From positions 124,001 through 188,000 of the forward strand of contig JACAFH010000002.1 of the NCBI GenBank assembly GCA_013538715.1: a stretch of DNA of 64,000 nt, read 5' to 3'. The DNA comes from Candidatus Nitrosothermus koennekei (GTDB lineage: Archaea; Thermoproteota; Nitrososphaeria; Nitrososphaerales; Nitrosocaldaceae). Positions 45,765-56,022 of the stretch are shown piece after piece; position 1 is the stretch's first letter; each line of letters opens with the position of its first letter. The notes under the pieces were generated by a model that had not been told where the DNA came from, searched no databases, and saw nothing but the letters and a program-made list of their open reading frames with translations. The position numbers were made by a program, and so were the translations under genes.

Positions 45765-46999
45765 ATATTTTAACTATAATATCGCTAACAATAGAGGCTA
45801 TTAGTGAAAGAAAGGCTAGATCTATGTTAACAACACTTATGGTGGTAGTTGGTGCTGGATTAATGATATCAATCAATGGTTTCTCTAATGGAATATTAAC
45901 TGAGGCGGAGAAGAATCTAAGCCAATTAGCACCAAATGTTATATTTGTAAATTCTGTTGCAGAACAGGATAACGAGATTAGAGGAGGGCCACCACCAACT
46001 CCAAAGATTGTCTTTAATGATGTAGTTGCTAATAGGATAAAAACTTTGCAAGGTGTTGCTGAAGTAATACCAAGTTATAGAGGTAGTGTAACATTAGAGA
46101 GTGGTAGCAAAAAGATTAGTGCAAGCGTAATATCATTTGACCCTCGAAAGATATATGCTATAGCACCAAATGTTAAACTTGTTGAAGGTAGCGTATTGAG
46201 TAATGATAGAAATACAATAGTCCTAGGCACAAACATTGCAAACCCACCAGGTGAGAACGTACCTTTTGTAGTTCTAGGCCAAACGTTAGTTGCAAAATAT
46301 ACATTTGTTGGTGAAGATGGTAATCAAATAACTAACAAGAAGAGTTTCGTAGTCAAAGGTATACTAAAGCAGACTGGAAATCCTAATGTAGATAATAGTA
46401 TTATTATAAATTTAGATGCTGGTAATACTTTAATGAATAAGAATAATAGGTATGACAATTTTATTGTATTGGCAAAGAACAAAGATTTAGTAGATACTGT
46501 TGTCGATGGATTAAAGAGGCTTTATGGTAATGATATAGGGATATCATCAGCTGAGGCTATATTAGATACAATAAGAAGTTTTAATAGAAGTATAAACTCA
46601 TTCTTAACGAGTATAGCTATAATGGCTCTGATTGTTGCTAGTATAGGAATAGTTACTACACTTTATACATCAGTTATTGAGAGAATTAGAGAGATAGGGA
46701 TATTCAGGTCTATAGGTGCTCAAAGCATACATATACTTTCATTATTTCTAGGTGAAGCTATAATAATTGGTATTGCGGGAGCAAGTATTGGTATACCTGT
46801 TGGAATGGGTGGAGGATATATTTTAGGCAGGATTGCAGCTATAGCATTTCCTGGAGGCACGCCTGTAATACCATCATATGATACATTAGCATTAATTCAA
46901 GTATGGTTATTATCAGTATCGTTAAGTGTTATCGCTGGTTTATATCCTGCGTTTAAAGCAACTAGGTTAGACCCAGTTATAGCTTTAGGAAGGAGTTAG
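45761..46999 (+). CDS. FtsX/MacB-type ABC permease
   Basis: The 412-residue permease has one N-terminal membrane helix (MLTTLMVVVGAGLMISING), a large extracytoplasmic MacB_PCD-like domain (residues 40-260), then three C-terminal helices of the FtsX domain (FLTSIAIMALIVASIGIVT, the ERIREIGIFRSIGAQ coupling segment, and LLSVSLSVIAGLYPA). It overlaps the preceding gene by 4 bases. With the ATPase it should move a lipid, peptide or lipoprotein across the membrane or transmit a mechanical signal. Confidence 0.92.
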   Translation: MNILTIISLTIEAISERKARSMLTTLMVVVGAGLMISINGFSNGILTEAEKNLSQLAPNVIFVNSVAEQDNEIRGGPPPTPKIVFNDVVANRIKTLQGVAEVIPSYRGSVTLESGSKKISASVISFDPRKIYAIAPNVKLVEGSVLSNDRNTIVLGTNIANPPGENVPFVVLGQTLVAKYTFVGEDGNQITNKKSFVVKGILKQTGNPNVDNSIIINLDAGNTLMNKNNRYDNFIVLAKNKDLVDTVVDGLKRLYGNDIGISSAEAILDTIRSFNRSINSFLTSIAIMALIVASIGIVTTLYTSVIERIREIGIFRSIGAQSIHILSLFLGEAIIIGIAGASIGIPVGMGGGYILGRIAAIAFPGGTPVIPSYDTLALIQVWLLSVSLSVIAGLYPAFKATRLDPVIALGRS

Positions 47000-47031
47000 A
47001 GATAATAAGTGTTATTTAGAATGATTATATA

Positions 47032-47340
47032 ATGGAGAAGATATTTGAGTTTAAAACCTTTAATGATGCTATAGATTATGTTAATGAGATATCGGCTATT
47101 ATCAAAAATAGAAAGGTTTACCCATTGATAACTATAGATAGTAATAAAGTTATTATAGGTAAATGTGAGGTGTTAGATGAAATATATATTGAAAAAATAG
47201 AAAAAATATACGAATTTTATAAAGACTCATATATAGATGAGACTGAACTAGATATGTTAAAGATGGAGGAAGAGAAAGAGAAAGCTAAACATAGAAGCAG
47301 AGGACCATATAGAAAATCTTCTAGTGCTGGTTTGTTCTAA
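47032..47340 (+). CDS. Hypothetical protein, weak pterin dehydratase-like N terminus
   Basis: A 102-residue soluble protein. The first 60 residues (FEFKTFNDAIDYVNEISAIIKNRKVYP, read in two parts) have the helix-strand pattern of pterin-4a-carbinolamine dehydratases but lack the His-His motif. The tail is acidic then basic (EEEKEKAKHRSRGPYRKSS). It ends immediately before the tRNA-Gly gene. No confident family. Confidence 0.55.
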   Translation: MEKIFEFKTFNDAIDYVNEISAIIKNRKVYPLITIDSNKVIIGKCEVLDEIYIEKIEKIYEFYKDSYIDETELDMLKMEEEKEKAKHRSRGPYRKSSSAGLF

Positions 47341-47341
47341 T

Positions 47342-47413
47342 GCGGGATTGATCTAGTGGTTATGATACTGGCTTCCCAAGCCAGCTGCGCGGGTTCGAAT
47401 CCCGCATCCCGCA
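47342..47413 (+). tRNA. tRNA-Gly (anticodon CCC)
   Basis: The gene is 72 bases with acceptor stem gcgggat/atcccgc, an anticodon stem ctggc/gccag around the loop ttcccaa (anticodon CCC, decoding GGG), and a perfect T-arm gcggg-ttcgaat-cccgc. The discriminator base is A and CCA is not encoded. No intron is present. A decayed tyrosine recombinase begins about 50 bases downstream, marking this tRNA as a former integration target. Confidence 0.96.
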
Positions 47414-47464
47414 TAATTATATATTAAATCAGATTTGTGCACTACCAGACGAAAGGAGTGTAAA

Positions 47465-48739
47465 ATGGGAAGGATAAGAAGGAAAGGGTTAGATGAAGAG
47501 GAGAAAGAGAAACAGAAAGTTAGAGGAAGATAAGGGCAGTAGTAAAAGAAGGGTAGACATGAATAATATAATAGGTATAATATGTCTCTACTACAACTAT
47601 TGAACCAACACTAATAGCAGAGATAGATGATATCCATGGCTATAGCACATGCCTTGCATACTATATAAACAGGATAGATGAGGTTAGGAGAGAGAAGATC
47701 TACTATGAGGAAGAGAAAAGGGATTCATAAATGCGCTCTTCGTTAATGGCATAAAGATAGAAAGGTAGTTACATATGCCCAGTTATCCTAAGTACCCAAG
47801 ATTAAGAAGTTAGGGTATAAAAGAGATTAGATGAACTTACAAAAGATGATGTAGATAGGATTATCTATAATAAACAATAGAGATGGAGCAACGCTATAAT
47901 AGAGGGGGTACTGAAGAGACGTACATTACGCAAAGCATAGAGAGGTTGCAGAAGGAGAGCAGAGATACTGAAGTGGCACATATAGTCATATAGGTATAAT
48001 AGAAGATCAACAATAAAGGAAGAGACTGTTAGAGCTACTAACCTCCTTACAAATGATGGTTCCTTAAGCTTATAGATGCAGTACAAGGAAGAGCATTGTT
48101 ATATGTTATGTATTTTTGTTGCAAGACCATCAGAGATCTTGAATATGCATGTAGCCAATGTTATGTTCCATGAGTGGTATATTGAGGTAACAACTAACGG
48201 GAAGACTGGGATCAAGGCGCTCATGTTAGTACATATATAACTAATTGAGTTGTACGAACAGCATCTACCAGGGATGAACCAAATGCTTATCTATGATACT
48301 CAAGATCAAATGCGAGAATATCTTATCCAAGGTTAAGGAGGTTCATAAAGGATTTGGCAGATGCAGTAGGTTAAAGAAAAGTGTATAGCTATATCTGATA
48401 AGGCATATAGCATTAACACATGTTGAGAAGTAATATGATTCCTCAATAACAGAGATATATGGAACTGGAGGAAGGACTCACCAATACATAACATGTACAT
48501 ACACATTGCAAGTTCTGATCGGAAGGAAACCATCTTGAAGAGGTATGGGTTATTATCAAGCAACAATAGTAGTAACAATATATCACTGAAGCACTGTCAT
48601 AGGTGCCAGAACCTCAATGAACTAAATACACATATCCACATACACTGCTCATGTTATAGATCCAGCTATGCAATGGAGTTGTATAAGATTGAGGGAGAAG
48701 ATTAAACACCTAAAGGAGAGGGTTGAGCATATAGAATAG
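47465..48739 (+). pseudogene. Decayed archaeal tyrosine recombinase (integrase)
   Basis: Pieces of an integrase can be read in shifting frames with many stops: an N-terminal charged segment (GLDEEEKEKQKVRGR), DELTKDDVDRIIYNKQ, the catalytic-domain start RPSEILNMHVANVMFHEW, then NGKTGIKALMLVHI (K of the active site and the box I/II spacing), and near 48493 the C-terminal part (ILKRYGLLSSNN, then CHRCQNLNELNTHIHIHCSC) which matches the zinc-ribbon tail of thaumarchaeal XerC/D-like integrases. It lies about 50 bases from the 3' end of tRNA-Gly in the same orientation. Confidence 0.72.
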
Positions 48740-49425
48740 TTATTTTACGAGCCATTTGTTATGGATCAAGGTAACAGATAATAGATAGATATAGTATAAG
48801 GTAACGTATCGGGAGTAATAATATCAAAGAGAGACTGCTACAGCTAGCATGCTCTCTGCTAGCCTAATGGGGTAACTTGTGTCTGTATAATATTCCTCTT
48901 TTTGTGCCTTCACTCAAATACCTGTTTAAATCTTTGCAATATACATCACTGTAATGTTTGCTTAAACGGTAATCCATCAAGACATAATCTGTATGATGTT
49001 TTCCTTATATACTAAAATACCAGTAAAGATATATGATTATATATGTTCTGGATAGCCATTCTTCAATAACATAAAAATATTATACTGATATTGCATTTTA
49101 TTAAGTAAATAACCTAGATTGGTATTTATCTCTTCCTCATCTTTATTTGAAACAAAATCAAGTGGATATAATTATTCTCTTCATATTTGAACAATATATC
49201 TTTGAATACATAAATTTTATTAGACCATATTTCTTATATCAGAATATTTAACGTCGCTATGATATATATTAAATTATATCTTTTATTATATCTGATATTG
49301 TGTGTATAACACATTCTCTATATCAGATTGTATGTTTTAGACAATTAGATATCATTATAATTATTAGATGCACTAAATAAGTGCAAAAAGATATATATTA
49401 ATTAATTAATTCTCTATCAATTATC
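48740..49425. other. Intergenic remnant between integrase scar and alaS
   Basis: About 690 AT-rich bases with stops in all frames. No second copy of the tRNA-Gly 3' end (which would mark the far attachment site) was seen here or elsewhere in the window. The last 60 bases hold the alaS promoter, with a TATA-like run (gatatatatt) near 49389-49399. Confidence 0.5.
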
Positions 49426-52134
49426 ATGAGTAAAGAAGAGTTGAAGAAGAGATTTAGATCAGAGCATGACAAATATTATAGAGTTGGATTATTTGATGAG
49501 GTAGGCTTTACTAGGCATGAGTGTAAAATATGTAATAATGGTTTCTGGTCTATCATTGATAGAGATTATTGTGCAGATTGTGAACCATATAGCTTCATAG
49601 GTAATCCTCCTACTGCTAAGAGATTTGATTATATAAAAACATGGAAAGAAGTAGAGGCATTCTTTGTAAGAAATGGACATGAGTCTATTAATAGATATCC
49701 TGTAGTATGTAGATGGAGGGATGATCTCTTCTTTACAGTTGCATCCATAGTAGATTTTCAGAGAGTTATAGGGGGTAAGATAGTATTCGAGTTTCCTTAT
49801 AATCCATTAATAGTTCCTCAAATATGCTTAAGGTTTAATGATATAGAGAATGTAGGTGTTAGTGGGAAACACTATACGTCATTCTGTATGATAGGGCAGC
49901 ATAGTCTCGCTAATGATAAAGGATATTGGAAGGATAGATGTATAGAGTTAGATTATAAGATGCTTACAGAAGTTCTAGGCATAGATAAGAGCGAGATAAT
50001 ATTTCAAGAGGATGTATGGATAGGATATGGTGCATTTGGTTACTCGCTAGAGTATTTTGTAAGAGGTTTAGAGTTAGGTAATGCTGTATTCACAGAATTT
50101 GAAGGTTCGCTAAGTAATTACTCGCAGATGAAAGAAAGGGTTATAGATATGGGCGCTGGTTTAGAGAGGTTCTCATGGATAACAATGGGTACACCAACTA
50201 GTTACGATTGTTGTTTTGGTCCAATAGTAAGTAAGCTTATAGATACTCTTGCTTTAGAATATGATATAGAATTTCTTTCAAAGTACTTTACAATCATATC
50301 AAACAGTCTTGATGAGGTAAATGATATAATAGAATTGAAGCGTATTGCAGCAAAAGAGTTGAATATAAGTATGGATGCACTATTATCTATAACTACACCT
50401 TTAGAATCATTATATGCTATACTAGATCATACTAGATCTCTCATATTTGCTATCTCTGATGGGGCATTACCAAGTAATGTTGGAGGAGGACATAATCTTA
50501 GAGTAATATTAAGAAGAGCGTTATCACTTGCAAGGAAGCTGGGATGGAACATCTCTCTAGCAGAATTAATAGATATGCATATAGATTATTTAAAAGATAT
50601 ATACCCAGAAGTTGATGAACATAGAGAAGAGATAAAAACTATACTTGATATAGAGAAGAAAAGGTATGACGAATCTATAAAAAGAGTTGGGAGTATAATA
50701 TCAAATATTAAGAAGAGTAAGAAAGGGCTTACTATAGATGATATGATAAAACTCTATGAATCTGATGGTGTAACACCAGAAACTCTGAAAGAGTATTCAA
50801 TTATAGATAGCATACCGACAAATTTCTATACAAAACTTGCTGAAAAATATACCGAACAAAAGATCGAAGAGCCAAAACCAATAGCAAAGATATCATCTGA
50901 ACATTCTACTAGATTATTATATTATGAGAATGAAGATCTATTTGAGTTTGATGCAGAGATAATTGATATATTCGAGAGATATATAGTCTTGAATCAGACT
51001 GCGTTTTATGCAAGAGGAGGAGGTCAGGAACCAGATCATGGATATATTGGCGAAGCATATGTTAAAGATGTTATAAAACAAGGAGATCTAGTCTTACATG
51101 AGGTTGATAATATAGGTAGTTTGAGTAAGGGTATGATTGTAAGATGTAAGGTTGATGAGATAAGGAGGAAGAGTATAACAAGGCATCATACAGCAACTCA
51201 TATAATAAACTCAGCCGCAAGAAATGCTTTAGGTTCATGGGTATGGCAACATTCAGCATTTAAGAATATAGATTATGCTAGATTGGATATAACACATCAC
51301 TCTCCTTTAAGCAGAGAAGAGATAATTAAGATAGAAGAACTAGCAAATAAGGTAACATTATCAAATGTTCCAATAGAAGTAGAGATATTTGATAGAAATG
51401 AGGCGGAGAAGAGATTTGGATTTAGAATATACCAAGGAGGATATGTTCCTAGTAGGAATGTAAGGATTGTTAAGGTTAAGGATTGGGATATAGAAGCATG
51501 TGCTGGAACGCATTGTAAGAAGAGTGGAGAGATAGGTTTAATAAAGATCACAAAGACAGAAAGGGTTCAAGACGGCGTTGTTAGATTAGAGTATGTTGCA
51601 GGTGAAAGATCTTTAAGATATATTCAAGAGATGGAGAAAGATATTATTGAGATAGCTAAGATGATAGGTTCTAGTAGAGAGAAGGTATTAGAAACTATCG
51701 AGAAGAGTCTAATAAAACCATTAGAAGAGAGTAGAAAGAAGATAAAGATAATGGAGAGAGAATTAGTAGATGCTATAGCACCAACTATAAGTAACAAGGC
51801 TAAGAGAATAGGTCCTATGAATCTTTATACAATATATGACGAGACGATGGATGAGAACTATCATATAACATTAGGAGAGAAGGCTATAGAATATGATCCT
51901 TCTCTAATCTATCTAGCATTAATAAAGAAAGATAGCTCTATTAAGATAGTGACGTTTGTTGGTAAGAGTGCGAGAGAAAAGATAAATGCTGCCTCAATTA
52001 CTAAAGAGATATCGAAGATATTAGGAGGATCAGGCGGAGGGAATGAGAGGTTTGGTCAAGGCGGAGGAAAGTTTATAGAAGCATATAAAGAAGCGTTAGA
52101 AGCAGCAGAGAATATGGTATATGATAGATTATAA
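49426..52134 (+). CDS. alaS: Alanyl-tRNA synthetase, archaeal type
   Basis: The 902-residue class II synthetase has the archaeal N-terminal zinc-containing extension (CKICNNGFWS ... CADC), the catalytic core (motif 2 near FCMIGQHS, motif 3 near MGAGLERFSW), the editing domain with zinc ligands HHTATHI and CAGTHC, and a C-terminal region ending in a Gly-rich GGSGGGNERFGQGGG linker and oligomerisation segment. It charges tRNA-Ala and clears mischarged Ser/Gly. leuS begins 14 bases before its stop. Confidence 0.97.
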   Translation: MSKEELKKRFRSEHDKYYRVGLFDEVGFTRHECKICNNGFWSIIDRDYCADCEPYSFIGNPPTAKRFDYIKTWKEVEAFFVRNGHESINRYPVVCRWRDDLFFTVASIVDFQRVIGGKIVFEFPYNPLIVPQICLRFNDIENVGVSGKHYTSFCMIGQHSLANDKGYWKDRCIELDYKMLTEVLGIDKSEIIFQEDVWIGYGAFGYSLEYFVRGLELGNAVFTEFEGSLSNYSQMKERVIDMGAGLERFSWITMGTPTSYDCCFGPIVSKLIDTLALEYDIEFLSKYFTIISNSLDEVNDIIELKRIAAKELNISMDALLSITTPLESLYAILDHTRSLIFAISDGALPSNVGGGHNLRVILRRALSLARKLGWNISLAELIDMHIDYLKDIYPEVDEHREEIKTILDIEKKRYDESIKRVGSIISNIKKSKKGLTIDDMIKLYESDGVTPETLKEYSIIDSIPTNFYTKLAEKYTEQKIEEPKPIAKISSEHSTRLLYYENEDLFEFDAEIIDIFERYIVLNQTAFYARGGGQEPDHGYIGEAYVKDVIKQGDLVLHEVDNIGSLSKGMIVRCKVDEIRRKSITRHHTATHIINSAARNALGSWVWQHSAFKNIDYARLDITHHSPLSREEIIKIEELANKVTLSNVPIEVEIFDRNEAEKRFGFRIYQGGYVPSRNVRIVKVKDWDIEACAGTHCKKSGEIGLIKITKTERVQDGVVRLEYVAGERSLRYIQEMEKDIIEIAKMIGSSREKVLETIEKSLIKPLEESRKKIKIMERELVDAIAPTISNKAKRIGPMNLYTIYDETMDENYHITLGEKAIEYDPSLIYLALIKKDSSIKIVTFVGKSAREKINAASITKEISKILGGSGGGNERFGQGGGKFIEAYKEALEAAENMVYDRL

Positions 52135-54883
52135 AGCATTAGAGAAGTGGATAGATAGATGGAGAGATGCCAAGATATTCTATGCTGACCCTAACGATAA
52201 GAAAAAATATTTTATAACAGTAGCATATCCATATCCAAATTCACCTCAACATATAGGGCATGGAAGAACATACACATTAGCAGATGTTCATGCAAGGTAT
52301 ATGAGGATGAAGGGTTACAATGTATTATTCCCGATGGGATTTCATTATACTGGTACCCCAATATTAGCAATGTCAAAGAGAATTGCTGAAAATGATATTG
52401 AATTAATTAAAACATTTACAGATATATATAAGGTTCCTAAGGAGATCATAGAAAGATTTGTAGAGCCAATAGAAATAGCTAAATACTTCAAAGAAGAGAT
52501 AAAACAAGGAATGATAGAGATGGGTTACTCGATAGATTGGAGGAGAGAATTTACTACAGTTGATAAATTATATAATAAATTTATTGAGTGGCAATTTAGA
52601 AAACTAAAGAATAAAGGGTATATAGTACAGGGTTCACATCCAGTAGGCTGGTGTCCAAAGGATAATAGTCCAGTAAGCCAGCATGATACTTTAGGAGATA
52701 TAGAGCCAGAGTTTAATGAATATACCCTTATAAAATTTGATTATAATGAGGCAAAGATATTAGTAGCAACTCTAAGACCTGAAACTATATTTGGTGTAAC
52801 TAATCTATGGATAAATCCAAATGGTAGATATGTTAAAGCAAGAGTTAACAACGAGATATGGATAGTAAGCGAGAGCTGCGCTAATAAATTATCATATCTA
52901 AACAAAAAAGTTGAGATACTCGAAAAGTTTAATGGTAGTACTTTAATAAATAAAGAGGTAAGGTCTATACATAATAGAACTATTAAGATACTTGAAGCAT
53001 CGTTTGTAGATGAGGAGAATGGAACTGGTATAGTTATGAGTGTACCAGCACATGCGCCTTATGATTATCAAGCTCTAGTAGATCTTAGATTGGATATAAA
53101 TCCAATAGTTATAATAAGGTCAGAGAAGTATAATGATAAAATTCCAGCATATGAGGTTATTAAAGAGTTTAATATCAAGGATCAAAATGATCCTAGATTA
53201 GAAGATGCGACTGCTACTCTTTATTCTTATGAATTCTATAATGGTGTAATGATCGTTGATGAGTATAAAGGTATAAAGGTATCTGATGCCAGAGATGCAG
53301 TAAAATCTACTCTAATAAGAGATAATTATGCAGATACAATGCTTGAGCTAACAAAAGATGTAAGATGTAGGTGTGGAACCAAATGTGTTGTAAAGATATT
53401 AAACGATCAATGGTTCATAGATTATTCTAAGAGAGAATGGAAGGATCTTGCACATGAATGCTTGAATAGAATGAATCTTCTACCTAATGATATAAGAGAA
53501 GAGTTCGAGTATACTATAGAATGGTTAAGAGAGAGAGCATGTGCTAGGAGATCTGGTTTAGGTACTAAACTACCATGGGATAAAGAATGGATCATAGAAA
53601 GTTTATCTGACTCTGTTATATATATGGCATATTATATAATTGCTAAATTCGCAGATAAGATAGATATTGATAGTGTAGATGATGCATTTTTTGATTACAT
53701 ATTTAATGGCGGTAAGAATGTAGAGCAAGCTATAGCAGAGGATATAAAGAGAGAGTTCGAGTATTTCTATCCAGTTGATAGTAGACACTCTGGAAGGGAT
53801 TTGATACCAAATCATCTAACATTCTTCATATTTAACCATACAGCATTATTTGAGAAGGAGAGATGGCCAAAAGAGATAGTAGTTAATGGAAGTGTTTTGA
53901 TGGAAGGTAAGAAGATGAGTAAATCGTTTGGTAATATAATACCATTACGTTCAGCAATAAAAGAACATGGAGCAGATGCAATAAGAGCAGCAATATTAAT
54001 AACATCAGAGCTTCTTCAAGATGCTGATTTTACATTTGATATATTGTCATCAGTGAAGAATAAGTTGGAGAAGATATATGAGAATTGCAAGGAACTAAAG
54101 GAGTATGAAAGTAATGATAGGATAGATAGATGGCTGAGAAGTACATTACAACATACAATTATAAGAGTTACAGCATCAATGGATAAATTAAGGGTTAGAG
54201 AAGCACTTCACGAGATCCTCTATAGTATGGACGATATGCTTGAATGGTATATAACAAGGAAATCTGCCAAAGGTGACAAACCTTCATTAAAACAATTCTT
54301 TGATGTAAGGATTAGACTATTGGCTCCATTCACTCCGTTCATATGTGAAGAGATATGGCATATGTTTGGTAATGATAGTTTTGTTTCTCTTGCAGAATGG
54401 CCAAACGCTGATGAGAGATTAATAGATTATGATGCTGATCATGGTGAGATATTAATAATGTCAGTCTTAGAAGATATAAAGAATATACTCAAGGTTACAA
54501 AGATCAAACCAAAAGATATCTATATATATACTGCATCAAATGATAAATGTGCAATATACTCTAAAATACTTCTATTAATATTAAAAGGAGAGAAGAATAT
54601 AAGTAATATAATTAAAGATCTTATGAAGAATGACAATAATGCTAAGAAGATGGTAGATATGATAAAGAAGATGGTAGATGATATATTATCAATATCTGAT
54701 GAGATTAGAGAAAAGAGAGTTATGCTTGATGAGAAGAGCGTATTAAATGATGCTAAAGAATTATTTGAAAGGGAATTTAATGCGAGTATTCACATATATA
54801 ATGAGGATGATAAAGAGATAATAGATCCAAAATCCAAAGCGAAGTATGCTAGACCATATAAGCCAGCAATATATATAGACTAA
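52121..54883 (+). CDS. leuS: Leucyl-tRNA synthetase, archaeal type
   Basis: The 920-residue class I synthetase has HIGH (PQHIGHGRTYT), the CP1 editing domain (ATLRPETIFGVTN), KMSKS (GKKMSKSFGN) and the archaeal/eukaryotic-type anticodon and C-terminal domains. It attaches leucine to tRNA-Leu. The overlap with alaS by 14 bases indicates one transcript. The length is close to the archaeal norm of about 930-960. Confidence 0.97.
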   Translation: MIDYKALEKWIDRWRDAKIFYADPNDKKKYFITVAYPYPNSPQHIGHGRTYTLADVHARYMRMKGYNVLFPMGFHYTGTPILAMSKRIAENDIELIKTFTDIYKVPKEIIERFVEPIEIAKYFKEEIKQGMIEMGYSIDWRREFTTVDKLYNKFIEWQFRKLKNKGYIVQGSHPVGWCPKDNSPVSQHDTLGDIEPEFNEYTLIKFDYNEAKILVATLRPETIFGVTNLWINPNGRYVKARVNNEIWIVSESCANKLSYLNKKVEILEKFNGSTLINKEVRSIHNRTIKILEASFVDEENGTGIVMSVPAHAPYDYQALVDLRLDINPIVIIRSEKYNDKIPAYEVIKEFNIKDQNDPRLEDATATLYSYEFYNGVMIVDEYKGIKVSDARDAVKSTLIRDNYADTMLELTKDVRCRCGTKCVVKILNDQWFIDYSKREWKDLAHECLNRMNLLPNDIREEFEYTIEWLRERACARRSGLGTKLPWDKEWIIESLSDSVIYMAYYIIAKFADKIDIDSVDDAFFDYIFNGGKNVEQAIAEDIKREFEYFYPVDSRHSGRDLIPNHLTFFIFNHTALFEKERWPKEIVVNGSVLMEGKKMSKSFGNIIPLRSAIKEHGADAIRAAILITSELLQDADFTFDILSSVKNKLEKIYENCKELKEYESNDRIDRWLRSTLQHTIIRVTASMDKLRVREALHEILYSMDDMLEWYITRKSAKGDKPSLKQFFDVRIRLLAPFTPFICEEIWHMFGNDSFVSLAEWPNADERLIDYDADHGEILIMSVLEDIKNILKVTKIKPKDIYIYTASNDKCAIYSKILLLILKGEKNISNIIKDLMKNDNNAKKMVDMIKKMVDDILSISDEIREKRVMLDEKSVLNDAKELFEREFNASIHIYNEDDKEIIDPKSKAKYARPYKPAIYID

Positions 54884-54915
54884 ATCTTTTATTATGTATT
54901 GATCTATACTCTTTT

Positions 54916-55914
54916 ATGAAGATAGCTGTAGTTGGTGTAGGCGTTGCTGGAGCGTATCTACTTAATAGATTGAGTAAAGAACATGAGGTTGTAGGATTTG
55001 AAAGGATGAAGGAGTGTGAGCATGATTCTATCTGTGCTTGGGCTACTACAATAGAAGGTATGAAAGATTTGATATCAAAGACTGGATTAAATTTTGAGGA
55101 TTATATACTTCACAAAGGGGTTAAGATGGATATAATTACTAATACTCCATTTTCATTAAGACTAAAAGGATTATGCACCTATGATAAGATTGGCTTGATA
55201 AAAGATTTAATCAAGGATTGTAAGATAATATATGGCTCAATGATAGGGAGAGAGATAAAAGACGAATTCGATCTTGTCATAGATTCTACCGGTTTTAACA
55301 GAACTCTGTTACCAAGATTAGATAATGAATTATGGATCCCAACAATACAATATAAAGTAAAGTATGATAAGATGCCATTTGAGGATTTTATGCTTAAACC
55401 ATTCCCTAACATGAATGGTTATTTTTGGTATTTCCCATTAAATGATAATTATGCTCATATAGGTGCTGGTGATAAGAATAAGATGCATAAGAGAATTGTA
55501 GATGAATTCGTTCAAGAATATGGTGGTGATATAGTAAAGAAAGTAGGAAGACCTGTTAGGCTAACACCTCCAACACTATGTGAACCATTCATAGATGATA
55601 ACGTGGTTGGTGTGGGTGAGTCTATAGGGACTGTATTTGCACTACTAGGAGAGGGTATAATACCGAGCACTACATGTGCGGATCTATTGATTAATAATAT
55701 AAATAATCTTAAATATTATAGAAAGAAAGTCCTTGAAGAGTTTAAAATATATTACGATGTATTTAGATTTGTTAGAGATAAGATAAATAATGAGTATACT
55801 CTTATTAAATATCTTCCATCCTTAATAAAGATATACTTGTATATGAAGAAAAGAGAATCAAGATTTGGAATGGAGATAAAGTTAAGTAATATGCTAAAGA
55901 TTAGTAGATTATAA
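54916..55914 (+). CDS. FAD-dependent oxidoreductase, geranylgeranyl reductase-like
   Basis: The 332-residue flavoprotein has an N-terminal FAD-binding motif (VVGVGVAGAYLLNRLS), the central DLVIDSTGF segment, and the GDKN and VGVGESIGTVFALLGEGI segments typical of the geranylgeranyl reductase family (the GEGI loop contacts FAD). In archaea such enzymes saturate the isoprenoid chains of ether lipids or quinones. It is shorter than the usual 390-450 residues, so it is a compact member. It follows leuS by 32 bases. Confidence 0.82.
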   Translation: MKIAVVGVGVAGAYLLNRLSKEHEVVGFERMKECEHDSICAWATTIEGMKDLISKTGLNFEDYILHKGVKMDIITNTPFSLRLKGLCTYDKIGLIKDLIKDCKIIYGSMIGREIKDEFDLVIDSTGFNRTLLPRLDNELWIPTIQYKVKYDKMPFEDFMLKPFPNMNGYFWYFPLNDNYAHIGAGDKNKMHKRIVDEFVQEYGGDIVKKVGRPVRLTPPTLCEPFIDDNVVGVGESIGTVFALLGEGIIPSTTCADLLINNINNLKYYRKKVLEEFKIYYDVFRFVRDKINNEYTLIKYLPSLIKIYLYMKKRESRFGMEIKLSNMLKISRL

Positions 55915-56022
55915 ATAATATTACTCATTCTATTATAAATCTTATATTTTTGATATATCTAATGTATGTATAACATAGCATATCCATAATATTTAAATAA
56001 TATCAGAAATTAGGTTAACCTA

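Noticed and set aside
48333-48578. Minus-strand open frame inside the integrase remnant
   Set aside because: Leu/Cys/His-rich shadow of the recombinase zinc-ribbon region on the other strand; no plausible start context.
47414-49425. Second attachment site (repeat of the tRNA-Gly 3' end)
   Set aside because: Looked for a copy of the T-arm and acceptor sequence ggttcgaatcccgcat downstream; none found in this stretch or elsewhere in the window.
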